From Mesorhizobium tamadayense (lineage in GTDB: Bacteria > Pseudomonadota > Alphaproteobacteria > Rhizobiales > Rhizobiaceae), in contig NZ_RQXT01000042.1 in the NCBI RefSeq assembly GCF_003863365.1, positions 1 through 64,000 of the forward strand: 64,000 bases of DNA, written 5' to 3'. Within the stretch, counting starts at the first letter, position 1. Every line of letters starts with the position of its first letter. The notes under the pieces are model-generated. The model did no database searches. It had not been told where the DNA came from and saw only the letters and a program-made list of their open reading frames with translations. The translations under genes were made by a program, and so were the position numbers. Shown one piece after another: positions 18,111-26,963 of the stretch.

Positions 18111-19342
18111 TGCACTCTCCCCGGTCGGAAAAACTGTGGTGTCGATGCGTTTGTCGCAGGGCCGACCTGCGCGCAATCCGCGGCTGCAGGAATGAAATGG
18201 GATGAACCAGCCAGGCGTGCCTCGCTGGACATTTTCTCGTAGAGCTCGACCAGTTGATCTGCAGTGACGGTCGATTTGGTCTCGGCCGCCTTGCGGCGAA
18301 CGCGGGCCACCATGGCGGCTGCCAGATCCGGGTCGAGATCGCGGCCGCTTTCGCTCAGCACATGGGCAATTGCCGTGGCGCCAGAATGTTTGCCGATGAC
18401 GATAGCCCGGCAACGGCCCACGAGAGCCGGATCGAGCCCCTGATAGCTACGCGAGTCCTTCAGCAGCCCTGCGACGTGAATACCGGACTCGTGGGTGAAA
18501 ACATCGGCGCCGACGACCGGCTTGATGGCTGCTGTCGGCCGGCAGGCGGCCCGCGCCACCTGGGCGGCAAGATTGGGCAACGCGGTCAGGTCGATGCCGG
18601 CGTCTGCGCCGTCAAGGACGGCCATCGCTGTGGCTACCTCTTCCAGCGCGGCATTGCCCGCGCGCTCGCCGAGGCCGAGGACGGTCACCGAGGCATGGCG
18701 CGCGCCGGCGCGGATTGCGGCCAGCGTGTTGGCGACGGCGAGGCCGAGATCGTTGTGGCCATGAAATTCGAGGTCGATAGAAGACCGCGCCGCGACCCAG
18801 GCGACAAGCTCAAAGGTCGAAAATGGGTCAAGAACGCCGACCGTGTCGGCCAGCCTGATGCGGCTTGCGCCGGCCCGCGCGGCCGTCTCGATGACGCGGG
18901 CGACATGATCCGGGTCGGCCCGCGAGGCGTCCTCGCAGCCTACCGCAACGAAAAAGCCGCGGGCGGCTGCGAGCCCGACCATGTGCTCGATGACCTGCAG
19001 CGCTCCCGCGTGATCGAGGCCCAGCTTGGCGGCGAGCTGGATGTCCGATGCAGGCAGCGACAGATTGACGGCGGTGACGCCGCTTTGGATTGCTGCCTCA
19101 AGATCCTGCGATGTCATCCTGCACCAGGCCGTGAGCCGAACCGGGAGGCTCTTCGCGACCGCGCAGCGAATTGTTTCGATCTCGTCGGCGCCCATGACCG
19201 GCGAGCCGATTTCGATCTCTGGCACGCCGGCTGCAGCAAGAGACTCAGCGATCTCCAGCTTTTCCGCCGTGGTAAAGGCGACGCCGGGTGCCTGCTCGCC
19301 ATCGCGCAAGGTCGTATCGTTGAGATAGACCTGACGGTTCAT
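18107..19342 (-). CDS. nifV: NifV, homocitrate synthase
   Basis: 411 residues. The DmpG/HMG-CoA-lyase-type TIM barrel begins LNDTTLRDGEQAPGVAF, has EFHGHNDLGLAVANT (metal-binding histidines) and GLGERAGNA. It condenses acetyl-CoA and 2-oxoglutarate to homocitrate, the organic ligand of FeMo-co. Many rhizobia lack nifV and depend on plant FEN1 for homocitrate, so its presence is notable. The chosen ATG (MNRQVYLND) overlaps the nifS stop (ATGA); a longer frame extends 11 residues upstream. Confidence 0.95.
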   Translation of the reverse strand: MNRQVYLNDTTLRDGEQAPGVAFTTAEKLEIAESLAAAGVPEIEIGSPVMGADEIETIRCAVAKSLPVRLTAWCRMTSQDLEAAIQSGVTAVNLSLPASDIQLAAKLGLDHAGALQVIEHMVGLAAARGFFVAVGCEDASRADPDHVARVIETAARAGASRIRLADTVGVLDPFSTFELVAWVAARSSIDLEFHGHNDLGLAVANTLAAIRAGARHASVTVLGLGERAGNAALEEVATAMAVLDGADAGIDLTALPNLAAQVARAACRPTAAIKPVVGADVFTHESGIHVAGLLKDSRSYQGLDPALVGRCRAIVIGKHSGATAIAHVLSESGRDLDPDLAAAMVARVRRKAAETKSTVTADQLVELYEKMSSEARLAGSSHFIPAAADCAQVGPATNASTPQFFRPGRVQ

Positions 19343-20556
19343 GAGCGACCACCGCTTCTTCCGGCACCGGAGCATGGACCCGATTGAATGTCCTCGGCAC
19401 TTCGCTTATCCGGCCAAGAATTGCGAACGCCACGCAGCCTCTCCACGATCGCGGGCATGACCTCAAGCACTCGGTCGACATCCGCTTCGCCGTTGTCTCG
19501 CGCGAAGGAAAAGCGGACGGCCTCGTCCGGCGTTTTCATCGCCCTCAGGACGTGGCTCGGCTCCAACGAGCCGGAGGTGCAGGCGGAGCCGGCGGAACAC
19601 GCGATCCCCACGCGGCTCAGGAGAAGTGGGATTCCATCGCCTTCGATATGTTCAAATGAAATGTTGGCAGTGTTTGGCAACCGCGCCAGCGGATCGCCAT
19701 TGACGCAGGTGTTTGGGACGCCCTGGAGAATTCCGTTTTCTAGGCGGTCGCGCAGCGACTTTACCCGTGTGGTCCCGTCGTCCATGAATTTCGAGGCGAG
19801 TTCGGCCGCAATGCCGAGCCCGACTATGCCAGGCGTGTTCTCGGTGCCTGCACGCCGATCGTGCTCTTGGCGACCTCCTGTGATCATCGAGCGGAAGTGC
19901 ACGCCACGCTTTACATAGAGTGCGCCGATCCCTTTCGGGCCATGCAGCTTGTGGCCGGACAGCGACAGCATGTCGATTGCGGTCGATTTCAGGTCCATTG
20001 GAAGTTTCCCGACCGCCTGCACAGCATCGGTATGGAAAAGGGCGCCGACTTCCTTGGCCAACTCAGCAAGCTTGCAGACGGGGAAGATCGTGCCAGTCTC
20101 ATTGTTTGCCCACATGATCGAGACGATTGCCACGTGTGGGGTGAGGGCGGCCCTGTAGGCGTCGAGGTCAAGCCGGCCATGGCGATCCACCGGGATTGTG
20201 TGCACCTTGACGGCCCGCGTCTTTTCAAGATGCGCGCAGAGCGTCAGCACGGCCGGATGCTCGACCGCTGAAATCAGGATCTCTGTTCGGCCAGGCAACA
20301 CCTCGAGCCCCGAAAGAATCGCTGCATTGTCGCTTTCCGTCCCGCCCGAGGTAAAGATGATTTCATGGTCTAGCTCGGCGCCGATCAGCGCCTGCAGCTG
20401 GAGGCGCGCCTTTTTCACCGCGGCAAAGGCCGCGGCGCCGAACCCATGCGTCGACGAAGGGTTGCCGAATTGATCTGTAAAGAACGGCAACATCGCTTGA
20501 ACGACCTCAGGATCGACCCGTGTGGTGGCGTTGTTGTCGAGATAGACAGGTCTCAT
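19339..20556 (-). CDS. nifS: NifS, cysteine desulfurase
   Basis: 405 residues from MRPVYLDNNATTRVDP. PLP lysine lies in SLSGHKLHGPKG and the catalytic cysteine in CSAGSACTSGS. NifS releases sulfur from cysteine for Fe-S and nitrogenase cofactor assembly. Normally it works on the NifU scaffold, but the nifU sequence immediately upstream is broken, so IscN or housekeeping Suf/NifU-like proteins must serve. The open frame continues ~100 residues upstream only because it crosses nifU debris. Confidence 0.96.
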   Translation of the reverse strand: MRPVYLDNNATTRVDPEVVQAMLPFFTDQFGNPSSTHGFGAAAFAAVKKARLQLQALIGAELDHEIIFTSGGTESDNAAILSGLEVLPGRTEILISAVEHPAVLTLCAHLEKTRAVKVHTIPVDRHGRLDLDAYRAALTPHVAIVSIMWANNETGTIFPVCKLAELAKEVGALFHTDAVQAVGKLPMDLKSTAIDMLSLSGHKLHGPKGIGALYVKRGVHFRSMITGGRQEHDRRAGTENTPGIVGLGIAAELASKFMDDGTTRVKSLRDRLENGILQGVPNTCVNGDPLARLPNTANISFEHIEGDGIPLLLSRVGIACSAGSACTSGSLEPSHVLRAMKTPDEAVRFSFARDNGEADVDRVLEVMPAIVERLRGVRNSWPDKRSAEDIQSGPCSGAGRSGGRS

Positions 20557-20567
20557 GCTGCGATCCC

Positions 20568-21302
20568 TCAGTTGACCAGAATGACGCGACGCCCGAGATC
20601 GCTCGCATTGAGCCTGGCGCATGCCGGTGATGGTGATGGACCAAACCGGCAGCCGGTGCAGGCGCCCGCCAGTCTTGACGCCGACATGGTCGCCGTCGAC
20701 ATCGTCAAGTTCGCCTCCCCGCCGTGAGCCTCCAGGTAGCCCCCAACAGTGTCTTCCATCGGGCGAATCTACTGCAGCGTCGTCACTGGGCGGCCGACAG
20801 TTTCGGCCCCTCCAGGAACTGAACTGTTTCTGGCGGCGACGTTCTGCACATCCCACCGGAAGCGATCGCTGGTCCGCAATCGGCTTCGACCTTGCCTAGT
20901 TGAGGGCGCGGACGTCTGTTGTCCCGGGCGTACAGAGCCGCTATGCCGCAATAACGCCCTCGGCGGACATTGCTCCCTGGACCAGAACAAGCACTTCCTC
21001 GATGGCTGCGAAGCATGCGAGGCAGCCGCGGCCAGCTTTTGTATAGCAAGTGATCTGCCCGGCGGTGGTTTGCTGATGGTGAGTTCGGTAACCGCCGACA
21101 AGGAGGTGGTCGTGGCGCCGCTGCTGAAGGTCTGGCGCTCAGCGGCAGTGATCCTTGAGGCGCCAGGGTCGATGCCGATCACCGATTCAGACGTGTCGCC
21201 ATAACCAATGGTGCCGGCCATACCTCCTGCATTGGCTGTTTCCAGAACGCCGGCATGTTTGCGGGCGAAGTGTTGCTTGGCGTTCCCGCTACAGTTCCAC
21301 AT
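20568..21302 (-). pseudogene. nifU: nifU remnant
   Basis: Three stretches of NifU survive in order but in different frames. The N-terminal part starts at 21302 (MWNCSGNAKQHF) and includes ANAGGMAGTIGYGD and RQTFSSGATTTSLSAVTE; the scaffold cysteines of SCGD and GCGSAIASSSA are replaced by Tyr and Ser. The central ferredoxin-like part survives as YTKAGRGCLACFAAIEEVL, then a TAG. The C-terminal Nfu part is split between VGGYLEAHGGE, GACTGC and a neighbouring frame. With stops, frameshifts, an internal deletion and lost ligands it cannot make NifU. Position between iscN and nifS is the normal nifU place. Confidence 0.85.
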
Positions 21303-21319
21303 ACGGCTGCCTCGGGCGA

Positions 21320-21640
21320 TCAGCCGAAGGACTTGCCGCAAGCGCACTTCTCCCGCGCGTTGGGATTGTCAAAGACAAAGCCGGAGGATTCCAGCCCCGT
21401 GACAAAGTCGACGGTCATGCCGGCTACATGGGGCTGAGACCCTACGTCTACGAATACCTTGACCCCGTCTACCTCAATGATCGCATCGCCCTCGCGCGAG
21501 GCACTCTCGGGGCCCATCAGATATTTGAAGCCGGCGCAGCCGCCAGTCTGGACCATGATGCGAAAACCTTCCGCCGGCTCGCTCGCGCTGGAAAGAGCCG
21601 TCTTGACGGCGGCAAGCGCGGTGTGGGTGAGCGTTATCAT
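21320..21640 (-). CDS. iscN: IscN/IscA (HesB) type Fe-S carrier
   Basis: 106-residue A-type carrier with the three conserved cysteines in GGCAGFKY and CACGKSFG. Members receive and deliver Fe-S clusters. In Rhizobium etli iscN precedes nifU and nifS in a NifA-controlled unit, and the order here is the same except that nifU is broken. The ATG at 21640 (MITLTHTAL) fits the family; an open extension of 40 residues upstream overlaps the promoter and is rejected. Confidence 0.92.
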   Translation of the reverse strand: MITLTHTALAAVKTALSSASEPAEGFRIMVQTGGCAGFKYLMGPESASREGDAIIEVDGVKVFVDVGSQPHVAGMTVDFVTGLESSGFVFDNPNAREKCACGKSFG

Positions 21641-21683
21641 GGCTAAGTTTCTCCTCAGTCCGTGCCGCATTTGCGGATGACCG

Positions 21684-21699
21684 TGCATGTGCCATGCCA
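21684..21699 (-). promoter_or_regulatory. Sigma-54 promoter of iscN-nifS-nifV-nifW
   Basis: Minus-strand TGGCATGGCACATGCA, with GG and GC 10 bases apart, 44 bases upstream of the iscN ATG. Confidence 0.85.
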
Positions 21700-21743
21700 A
21701 AGTAGAAACCTCTTTAAAACAGAAGCTTGTCCCTACAACACTG

Positions 21744-21759
21744 TGTCGGATGTGCGACA
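21744..21759 (-). promoter_or_regulatory. NifA site proximal to iscN
   Basis: Perfect TGT-N10-ACA (TGTCGGATGTGCGACA), about 45 bases from the -24 element of the iscN promoter. Confidence 0.85.
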
Positions 21760-21850
21760 TTGTCGGCAGCGTACACGACGTCCGACCGCGTGGATTGCGC
21801 CGTCACAGTCCTGTCCTGAAAGACAGCGGGGCAACACCACTGGGTGGTTT

Positions 21851-21866
21851 TGTCTAGACCGCGACA
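21851..21866. promoter_or_regulatory. NifA site between iscN and the nifH-like promoter copy
   Basis: Perfect TGT-N10-ACA (TGTCTAGACCGCGACA). It lies 152 bases from the iscN -24 element and 88 bases upstream of the divergent nifH-like promoter at 21954. The second distance matches the usual geometry and the arrangement at nifH itself, so it probably belongs to that copy. Confidence 0.8.
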
Positions 21867-21953
21867 CAGTGGTCTCGCCGTCAGTCGTGCTGCACTCTCT
21901 CGTAAACCATTGACCGGTATGCGAAGATTTCTTCGAGGTCGCTTCTCCGCGAT

Positions 21954-21969
21954 TGGCACGACATTTGAA
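21954..21969 (+). promoter_or_regulatory. Reiterated nifH-type sigma-54 promoter
   Basis: TGGCACGACATTTGAA matches the nifH promoter of this window (TGGCACGAGTCTTGAA) including its unusual -12 TTGAA. The following ~100 bases resemble the nifH leader, with the same 104-base distance from TGG to ATG (22058). It points towards hmuS. Confidence 0.75.
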
Positions 21970-22057
21970 GCTCCTTTCCGGCGAAGGCGGCAGAACTGCC
22001 GACCGACACTGATCTTGCGGGTGACCCGCGATCAGTGGAACGAAGGAAGGGACGCAA

Positions 22058-22110
22058 ATGTCAGGTTTGGACCAGATCCGCTTTCGGAGGGAAAGCAGCA
22101 CCTCCCGTCG
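22058..22110 (+). pseudogene. nifH: nifH 5' fragment
   Basis: The sequence after the promoter copy begins ATGTCAGGTTTGGACCAGAT and encodes MSGLDQIRFRR, against MSGLRQIAFYGKGG in true nifH at 49625. The preceding GGAACGAAGGAAGG ribosome-site region is also shared. After an internal loss a short AGCACCTCCC match remains and similarity then ends. This is a relic of the first codons of nifH, without function as nitrogenase. Confidence 0.75.
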
Positions 22111-22393
22111 ACCCCGAATGCCGGATCGGTCGGTTAGCGTCGACATCCACAATCGCTCGCCACCGCCTGATCGCCGCCGATCGACTTGAGATGCGATACG
22201 ACCGACATCCAACGGTCTGTCTCATCGCGTGAGAGCAGCCAGCGCGTTTCGAGCCGGCGACACGGCGGCACGTATGCCGTCCAGCAACACTGGGGCAAGC
22301 AAAGATCGGCATCAGCCTCACGGGCGCGCTCTATTGGCGAGCACCCGGCAGGGCAGTTGATCCTCAACAATTGAGTGGAAGCAGGGGAAAGAC
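22111..22393. other. Spacer before hmuS
   Basis: About 280 bases without a recognisable gene or promoter between the nifH relic and hmuS. Transcription from the promoter at 21954 could cross it. Confidence 0.5.
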
Positions 22394-23452
22394 ATGGACC
22401 AGCGCCAGAAACCCTCTCCGGACCAAATCCGGCGGGCACAGGAAGACAGTCCGAAAGTCCGCGAGCGCGATCTGGCCGCCAAATTGAGCGTTTCGGAAGC
22501 GGAGCTGGTCGCGGCACATTGCGGTTTCGGCGCGGTACGCATCGAGCCGCGCGTCAATGATCTGCTGATTGGCCTCGAAGCGGTCGGCGAGGTGATGGCG
22601 CTGACCCGCAATCAAAGTGCCGTGCACGAGAAGATTGGCGTCTACAACAAGGTGGTAACCGGCAACCACCACATCATGGTGCTTGGCGACGACATCGATC
22701 TGCGCATCTTCCCGGAGGCTTGGGCGTATGGTTTTGCCGTCGAAAAGCGCGATGACGGCGACATCCGCCGCAGTCTGCAATTCTTCGACGCTGCCGGCGC
22801 TTCAGTGCATCAGGTGCATGTCAGGCCGGCCTCCAACCTCAACGCTTATCAGAAGCTGGTGGCGGAGTTCGCATCCTCGAACCAGGAGCCGATCTTGTCG
22901 GTTAAGGTGAGCGGAGCCGATGACGCAGAGGTTCCGGACCAAGCCACCACGATCGACGAGCTGCGTGAGCACTGGAGCCGGCTGACCGACGTGCATCAGT
23001 TCTTCGACATGCTGAAGACGCTGAAGCTCAGTCGGTGCCGGGCGATGCGCATGGTCGGCCAGGATTATGCCTGGCTGCTCGACAATGCTGCCGTTGGCGC
23101 CATGTTCCAAAGCGCGGCCGAAGAAGAGATGCCGATCATGTGCTTCGTCGGCAATCGTGGCTGCATCCAGATCCATTCCGGCCCCATCAAGTCGGTCAAG
23201 CCGATCGGGCCGCGGATCAATGTTCTGGACGAAACCTTCCACCTGCATCTCAGAACCCACCACATCCACGAGGTTTGGGCCGTGCGCAAGCCGACCAGGG
23301 ACGGTCACGTCACGTCGCTCGAAGCCTATGGCGCCGACGGCAAAATGATCATCCAGTTTTTCGGCGAGCGCCATGAAGGCGAACGCGAGCGCGGCGACTG
23401 GCGGGTCTTGGCCGAGACCCTGCCGCGTATCCCAATCCCGACAGCCGCCTGA
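22394..23452 (+). CDS. hmuS: HmuS/HemS-type hemin-degrading protein
   Basis: 352 residues with the two tandem HemS/ChuS modules (~20-180 and ~190-345), e.g. VMALTRNQSAVHEKIGVY, HHIMVLGDDIDLRIF in the first and GCIQIHSGPIK, HLRTHHIHEVWAVRKPT in the second. HmuS binds haem in the cytoplasm and takes part in iron release from haem. The ATG follows AGGGGAAAG. A reiterated nifH-type promoter lies upstream, and a fragment of the transporter binding-protein gene hmuT lies immediately downstream. Haem handling next to nif genes fits a nodule setting but this is inference. Confidence 0.9.
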   Translation: MDQRQKPSPDQIRRAQEDSPKVRERDLAAKLSVSEAELVAAHCGFGAVRIEPRVNDLLIGLEAVGEVMALTRNQSAVHEKIGVYNKVVTGNHHIMVLGDDIDLRIFPEAWAYGFAVEKRDDGDIRRSLQFFDAAGASVHQVHVRPASNLNAYQKLVAEFASSNQEPILSVKVSGADDAEVPDQATTIDELREHWSRLTDVHQFFDMLKTLKLSRCRAMRMVGQDYAWLLDNAAVGAMFQSAAEEEMPIMCFVGNRGCIQIHSGPIKSVKPIGPRINVLDETFHLHLRTHHIHEVWAVRKPTRDGHVTSLEAYGADGKMIIQFFGERHEGERERGDWRVLAETLPRIPIPTAA

Positions 23453-23462
23453 GGTCACACCG

Positions 23463-23690
23463 ATGCATGTTGATTTCCGTCTTCGCTCGGCGCCGGCGCC
23501 GGTCCTTTGGATTCTGCTGGCCACCGCTCTGCCTGCCAATGCCAACGAGGGCACAGCTGTCTTTTCCGATCCGGCACGGATCGCCTCGATCGCAGGTTCC
23601 ATCACCGAGATCGCCTACATGCGTGGCGAGTATGGTAGCTCCGGTTTCGACACGCTACGGCCCGAACGCCGCGCTGAAGCCGTCCGATGT
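23463..23690 (+). pseudogene. hmuT: hmuT-like hemin-binding protein fragment
   Basis: Starts 10 bases after hmuS with a signal-peptide-like segment (VLWILLATALPANA) and DPARIASIAGSITEIAYMRGE, which resembles the start of HmuT-type periplasmic hemin-binding proteins. After ~60 residues the similarity becomes patchy across frames and ends. The normal gene is ~300 codons, so this is a truncated remnant of an hmuST unit. Confidence 0.55.
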
Positions 23691-24591
23691 CTAATACGTC
23701 AGCGCCCCGCGCAGGGATGTTCTGTCGGTCAATGGTCCAAGAGACTGGCCCTATACGGCAGCGGGCGCAACGAAGCGATCGACGTGAAATCGGTTGGTCC
23801 CTTCATCAAGCTGCCGGAGGACGGCGTCTGCAAAGGCATTCTCGAAAAATCCACGTCGCCCGCTAGACGCTCGGGTCGACGCCAAGGCCAGGAAACCCGC
23901 TGCCGGCACGAAGGCGACCGAAAAGCAGATCCCGCCTGAGCGGCGGCGACGGCGCGGATCGAGCCGGTCAAGCCGTTTTAGAGGGGGTGAGGGTGCCGTG
24001 GTGTTGGCATGTCCAACTGCCTTCGTATTTCGGGCCGCGCGCCTTTCGCAGCTGTCTCAGCCACGGCACCGGAGCGCGATTGCGCCTGCCGATGCAAATG
24101 GAATCGTTGCACTGCGATTCATCGCGGCAGGAGCCATGCGCAAGCAGACAAAGCCGTTCAGACCACGCCGTCCTGAAAGCCGAAAACTGGCAACCAGCAT
24201 AACGAGATCCGAGGAGGCAGCACTCCTCGACCGTGTCAGCGCCATTGCGACCGGGACCAGAAACGAGTTCCCGGCCCTTCAAGAACCGATGCCTGATCAC
24301 CCATCAGCTGCCAAGCGCGAACCGCGTTCGCCCGGGCTGCGTAATCCTGCCCAACTCCGTCCGGGCGAACGCTGCCCGCTCCTGTAGGGCGCGGAGGTGA
24401 AGGCCGGCGGGCGCTGGCGCGTCCATGCCCATCGGGAGTCGATGCGGAAGAAGCAGTAGCCGGATCCAGGCGGCCTATGCGATCGGCGAAACGAAGCCTG
24501 CAACCGACAAAGTAATCGTGCGCAGGATCGCGGCGCGCGGCTGGTGCGATTGCATCTGTCGCCGCGCTGAGGGCTTCTTCTGTCAGGCGGT
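23691..24591. other. Intergenic stretch, no gene recognised
   Basis: About 900 bases following the hmuT fragment. Open frames on both strands have no start context or family resemblance; it may be the decayed rest of the hemin-uptake cluster. Confidence 0.45.
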
Positions 24592-25809
24592 CTAGGTTTC
24601 GCGATTCGGGCCGTGCAGGAACACCGTGAGGGCGGCGAGGAACGTGGCAACCGCGCTGTACGCAAAGACACTGGATAGGCCGGCATTGTTCACCAGTAAT
24701 CCGCCGACAATCGCGCCGGCTGCGATGGCCACCTGGAACGTTGCGGCCATCAGAACACCGGCGCTTTCGGCCTGCTCGGGAACGGCGCGCAGCACCAGCC
24801 ACGTCTGTACCCCTACCGGCACCGCACCGAAGGCAAAGCTCCATACGGCAATCGCAATCGCCGAGGCCAAGGCCGATGCTCCCACCATCAGCAGCGAAAC
24901 AGCGGCTATCGCTATGAGCAGGGGCGGCATTGCCGCCACTGCCTTGAGGCTGTGTTTGGCCAGGAATGCGCCGGCTAAATTGCCCAAGAAGCCGCCTATG
25001 CCAGATGCGAGCAACACTAGCGAGATCGCCTCGATATCCAGCGCGGGAACCTTCTCGAGGAAGGCGCGGATGTAGGTGAAGCTGGCGAAGTGCCCAGAAG
25101 CGACCAGCAGGACGACCAAAAGCGCGACCTTGATCATCGGCTTCTTGGCCGCATCCAGCAGACTGCGGAATCCAGGCATTTCAACCGGAGGCAGCGTTGG
25201 AATCGTTACCAGTTGCACCAGCAGTGTTACGGCATTAACGACTGCGGCGATCATGAAGGCTGCTCGCCATCCCCAGATCTCGCCAACATAGGCGCCGATT
25301 GGGGGCGCGCAAACGATAGCGACGGAAACGCCGGTGAGGATAATTGACATGGCGCGCGGCAGAAGGTGATTTGGAACGAGCCGCATCGCCAGCGATGCCG
25401 AAATCGACCAGAAGCCTCCGAGCGCAATGCCGAGCACGACGCGTGCCGCCAGGAAAACCGGCAGCGACCACGCGACTTCCGCCAGAACGTTGGACAGGAT
25501 CTGCAGCAGCATCATCGCCCACAGGACGATCCTGCGGTCCAGGCGCTTTGTGATGATGGCCGTCGTCGGCGCCGAGATCGCCGCAGCGATCGCGGTCGCT
25601 GTCATCGTCTGTCCAGCCGCACCCTCCGTGATACCGAGATCATGCGCGAGCGGTGTCAGCACGCAGGCAGGCAGAAACTCTGCCGTCACCAGCCCGAAGG
25701 TCCCCAAGGCAAGCGAAATGACCGCACCCCATGCGGGACGAGAAGGTTGATCCGGCTTTTCTGGGCCGTGCAGAACAGCCTTCATGAAGCCTGTCGCGGA
25801 TTCGGTCAT
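24592..25809 (-). CDS. MFS transporter, DHA1-type drug/sugar efflux family
   Basis: 405 residues from the ATG at 25809, with twelve hydrophobic segments. Features include FGLVTAEFLPACVLTPLA in helix 1, RRIVLWAMMLLQILSN, the motif-C-like LTGVSVAIVCAPPIGAYVG and the domain-2 repeat. It resembles the AraJ/NepI/purine-ribonucleoside exporter group of the 12-helix DHA1 family. Substrate unknown. It stands alone, convergent with the hmuS side and next to a decayed rpoN fragment. A start 19 codons earlier is open but less likely. Confidence 0.88.
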   Translation of the reverse strand: MTESATGFMKAVLHGPEKPDQPSRPAWGAVISLALGTFGLVTAEFLPACVLTPLAHDLGITEGAAGQTMTATAIAAAISAPTTAIITKRLDRRIVLWAMMLLQILSNVLAEVAWSLPVFLAARVVLGIALGGFWSISASLAMRLVPNHLLPRAMSIILTGVSVAIVCAPPIGAYVGEIWGWRAAFMIAAVVNAVTLLVQLVTIPTLPPVEMPGFRSLLDAAKKPMIKVALLVVLLVASGHFASFTYIRAFLEKVPALDIEAISLVLLASGIGGFLGNLAGAFLAKHSLKAVAAMPPLLIAIAAVSLLMVGASALASAIAIAVWSFAFGAVPVGVQTWLVLRAVPEQAESAGVLMAATFQVAIAAGAIVGGLLVNNAGLSSVFAYSAVATFLAALTVFLHGPNRET

Positions 25810-25859
25810 GAATAGGCTCGCCAGTTTGGATGACCTGCAAGATGGGTTGGCTGCGTTGA

Positions 25860-26037
25860 CCCGCATTCAAGCCAGAAGCGCCGCCGGTCCCGGCGGCGTT
25901 GCACGAAAGGATGTTCATCGCTGCCTGACATGTTGTGATGGTGCGGCAGGCGATATCGGTGCCGGTTTGTCCGAGCCGGACGAGGATGCCATCGTCGGAA
26001 GGCACTCCATCGGGCGTTCCCATGGCGACCATCGGCG
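25860..26037 (-). pseudogene. rpoN: rpoN 3' fragment (second copy)
   Basis: On the minus strand the frame reads SDDGILVRLGQTGTDIACRTITTCQ and AMNILS when split, matching the end of the intact RpoN at 32388 (SDDDIADRLKEWGVDIARR, TVTKYREAMNIPS). The RpoN box ARRTVTKYRE has decayed to ACRTITTCQA. About 2.4 kb, corresponding to the rest of rpoN and all of prxS, is missing between this fragment and the shared upstream region that follows at ~26040. Confidence 0.75.
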
Positions 26038-26684
26038 GTCGGTCTCGAGCCAACCATGCGCGAAGCAGCTACCGAGCACGGACTCTGAAGGAAACGATGT
26101 CCCGCGGCGGAAACCGGCACGGTCTCCCCAGGCGCTTCTACAGAGCTTCGCGTCTCAGCCATGGTTCCGCTTGTAGCTTTGGTGCCTGGATGCTCTAACG
26201 ATGAGAGCAAGCACCATGCCATTTCACTTTAAGGCACCCGATCGACTACTCTTTGGAGTGACCCTTTTGGCTGGAGCAGGAGCACCGTGCCCTTGCCGAG
26301 GCCGAGCGCACCGCACATTTGCTTGGCACCCGGACCGAGCAGTGGTGATGCATGGTCAGGGCAATCCGCACTTCCGGAACCGGCTCGGGAAACACGAAAA
26401 CCGTTCTGGACAGGCTGGCCCATGCATTGCCGCACACCGGCTGGCACCGTGTCGACCGCGTAAGGCGCTATCGCGTTCTTGAATGCGCCGGCATGGCGGT
26501 CTGCGAACACACCGCTGTCGCAGCATTCGTCGAAACGCACGCTGTTGCTATTTCCGCTCTGTCGAGGAAGGTCTTTGACATCCTCCAGCCCTTAGCGCGC
26601 ACCACTGCGGATGCGGGGAGGACCATTCGGCTCGGGTCGCGGCGTTTGCATGCCTGAGGGTGCTTTTCATTTGCTCCCTTCGTG

Positions 26685-26700
26685 TGTCCGAAGCTGAACA
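26685..26700 (+). promoter_or_regulatory. NifA site of the P450 cluster
   Basis: Perfect TGT-N10-ACA (TGTCCGAAGCTGAACA), 84 bases upstream of the -24 element at 26783, and conserved in copy B at 35570. Confidence 0.85.
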
Positions 26701-26782
26701 AGAATGTCGCAAGCCCGACCAAAAGGCCGCCAAGGCCGGGCCACCGGTTCCGGGACTGGTGCAAGGCAAAGGGTGCGCTAAT

Positions 26783-26798
26783 CGGCACGCAACTTGCC
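26783..26798 (+). promoter_or_regulatory. Sigma-54 promoter of the P450 cluster
   Basis: CGGCACGCAACTTGCC, with GG and GC exactly 10 bases apart and the CACG and TTGC blocks of the consensus. It lies ~165 bases upstream of the P450 ATG. With the NifA site it predicts bacteroid expression of the cluster. Confidence 0.85.
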
Positions 26799-26963
26799 CC
26801 GACGATTTTGTCAGGGGTGGGCAGTCAGCACCGCTGCATCGAGTTCGGCGGTCATTGACCAATCCATACGGCGCCTGAGCCGGGACGATGCTGGTAGTCG
26901 ACCTTGTGACCGGCCGTGCGAGCCAATCGAGCGCAAGAACGCCTGACGTTCAGGAGAAACCAG

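Larger units (their letters stand above)
26038..26830. repeat. Duplicated prxS/P450 intergenic region, copy A
   Basis: This stretch is a diverged direct copy of 34978-35621 plus 37216-37320. Shared landmarks in order are GCGCAAAGCAGCTACC-like sequence, CTCAGCCATGGTTC, GCATTGCCGCACAC-like sequence, a NifA site, ACAAGAATGTCGCAAGCCC, CCAAGGCC and a sigma-54 element followed by GATTTTGTCAG-like sequence. No protein family was recognised on either strand. It separates the rpoN fragment from the P450 gene. Confidence 0.75.

Noticed and set aside
21761..21775. TGT...ACA pair close to the iscN NifA site
   Set aside because: Spacing is 9 bases, not the required 10.
22802..23605. Long minus-strand frame opposite hmuS
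   Set aside because: It is the complement of a clear HmuS coding region with no domain of its own.
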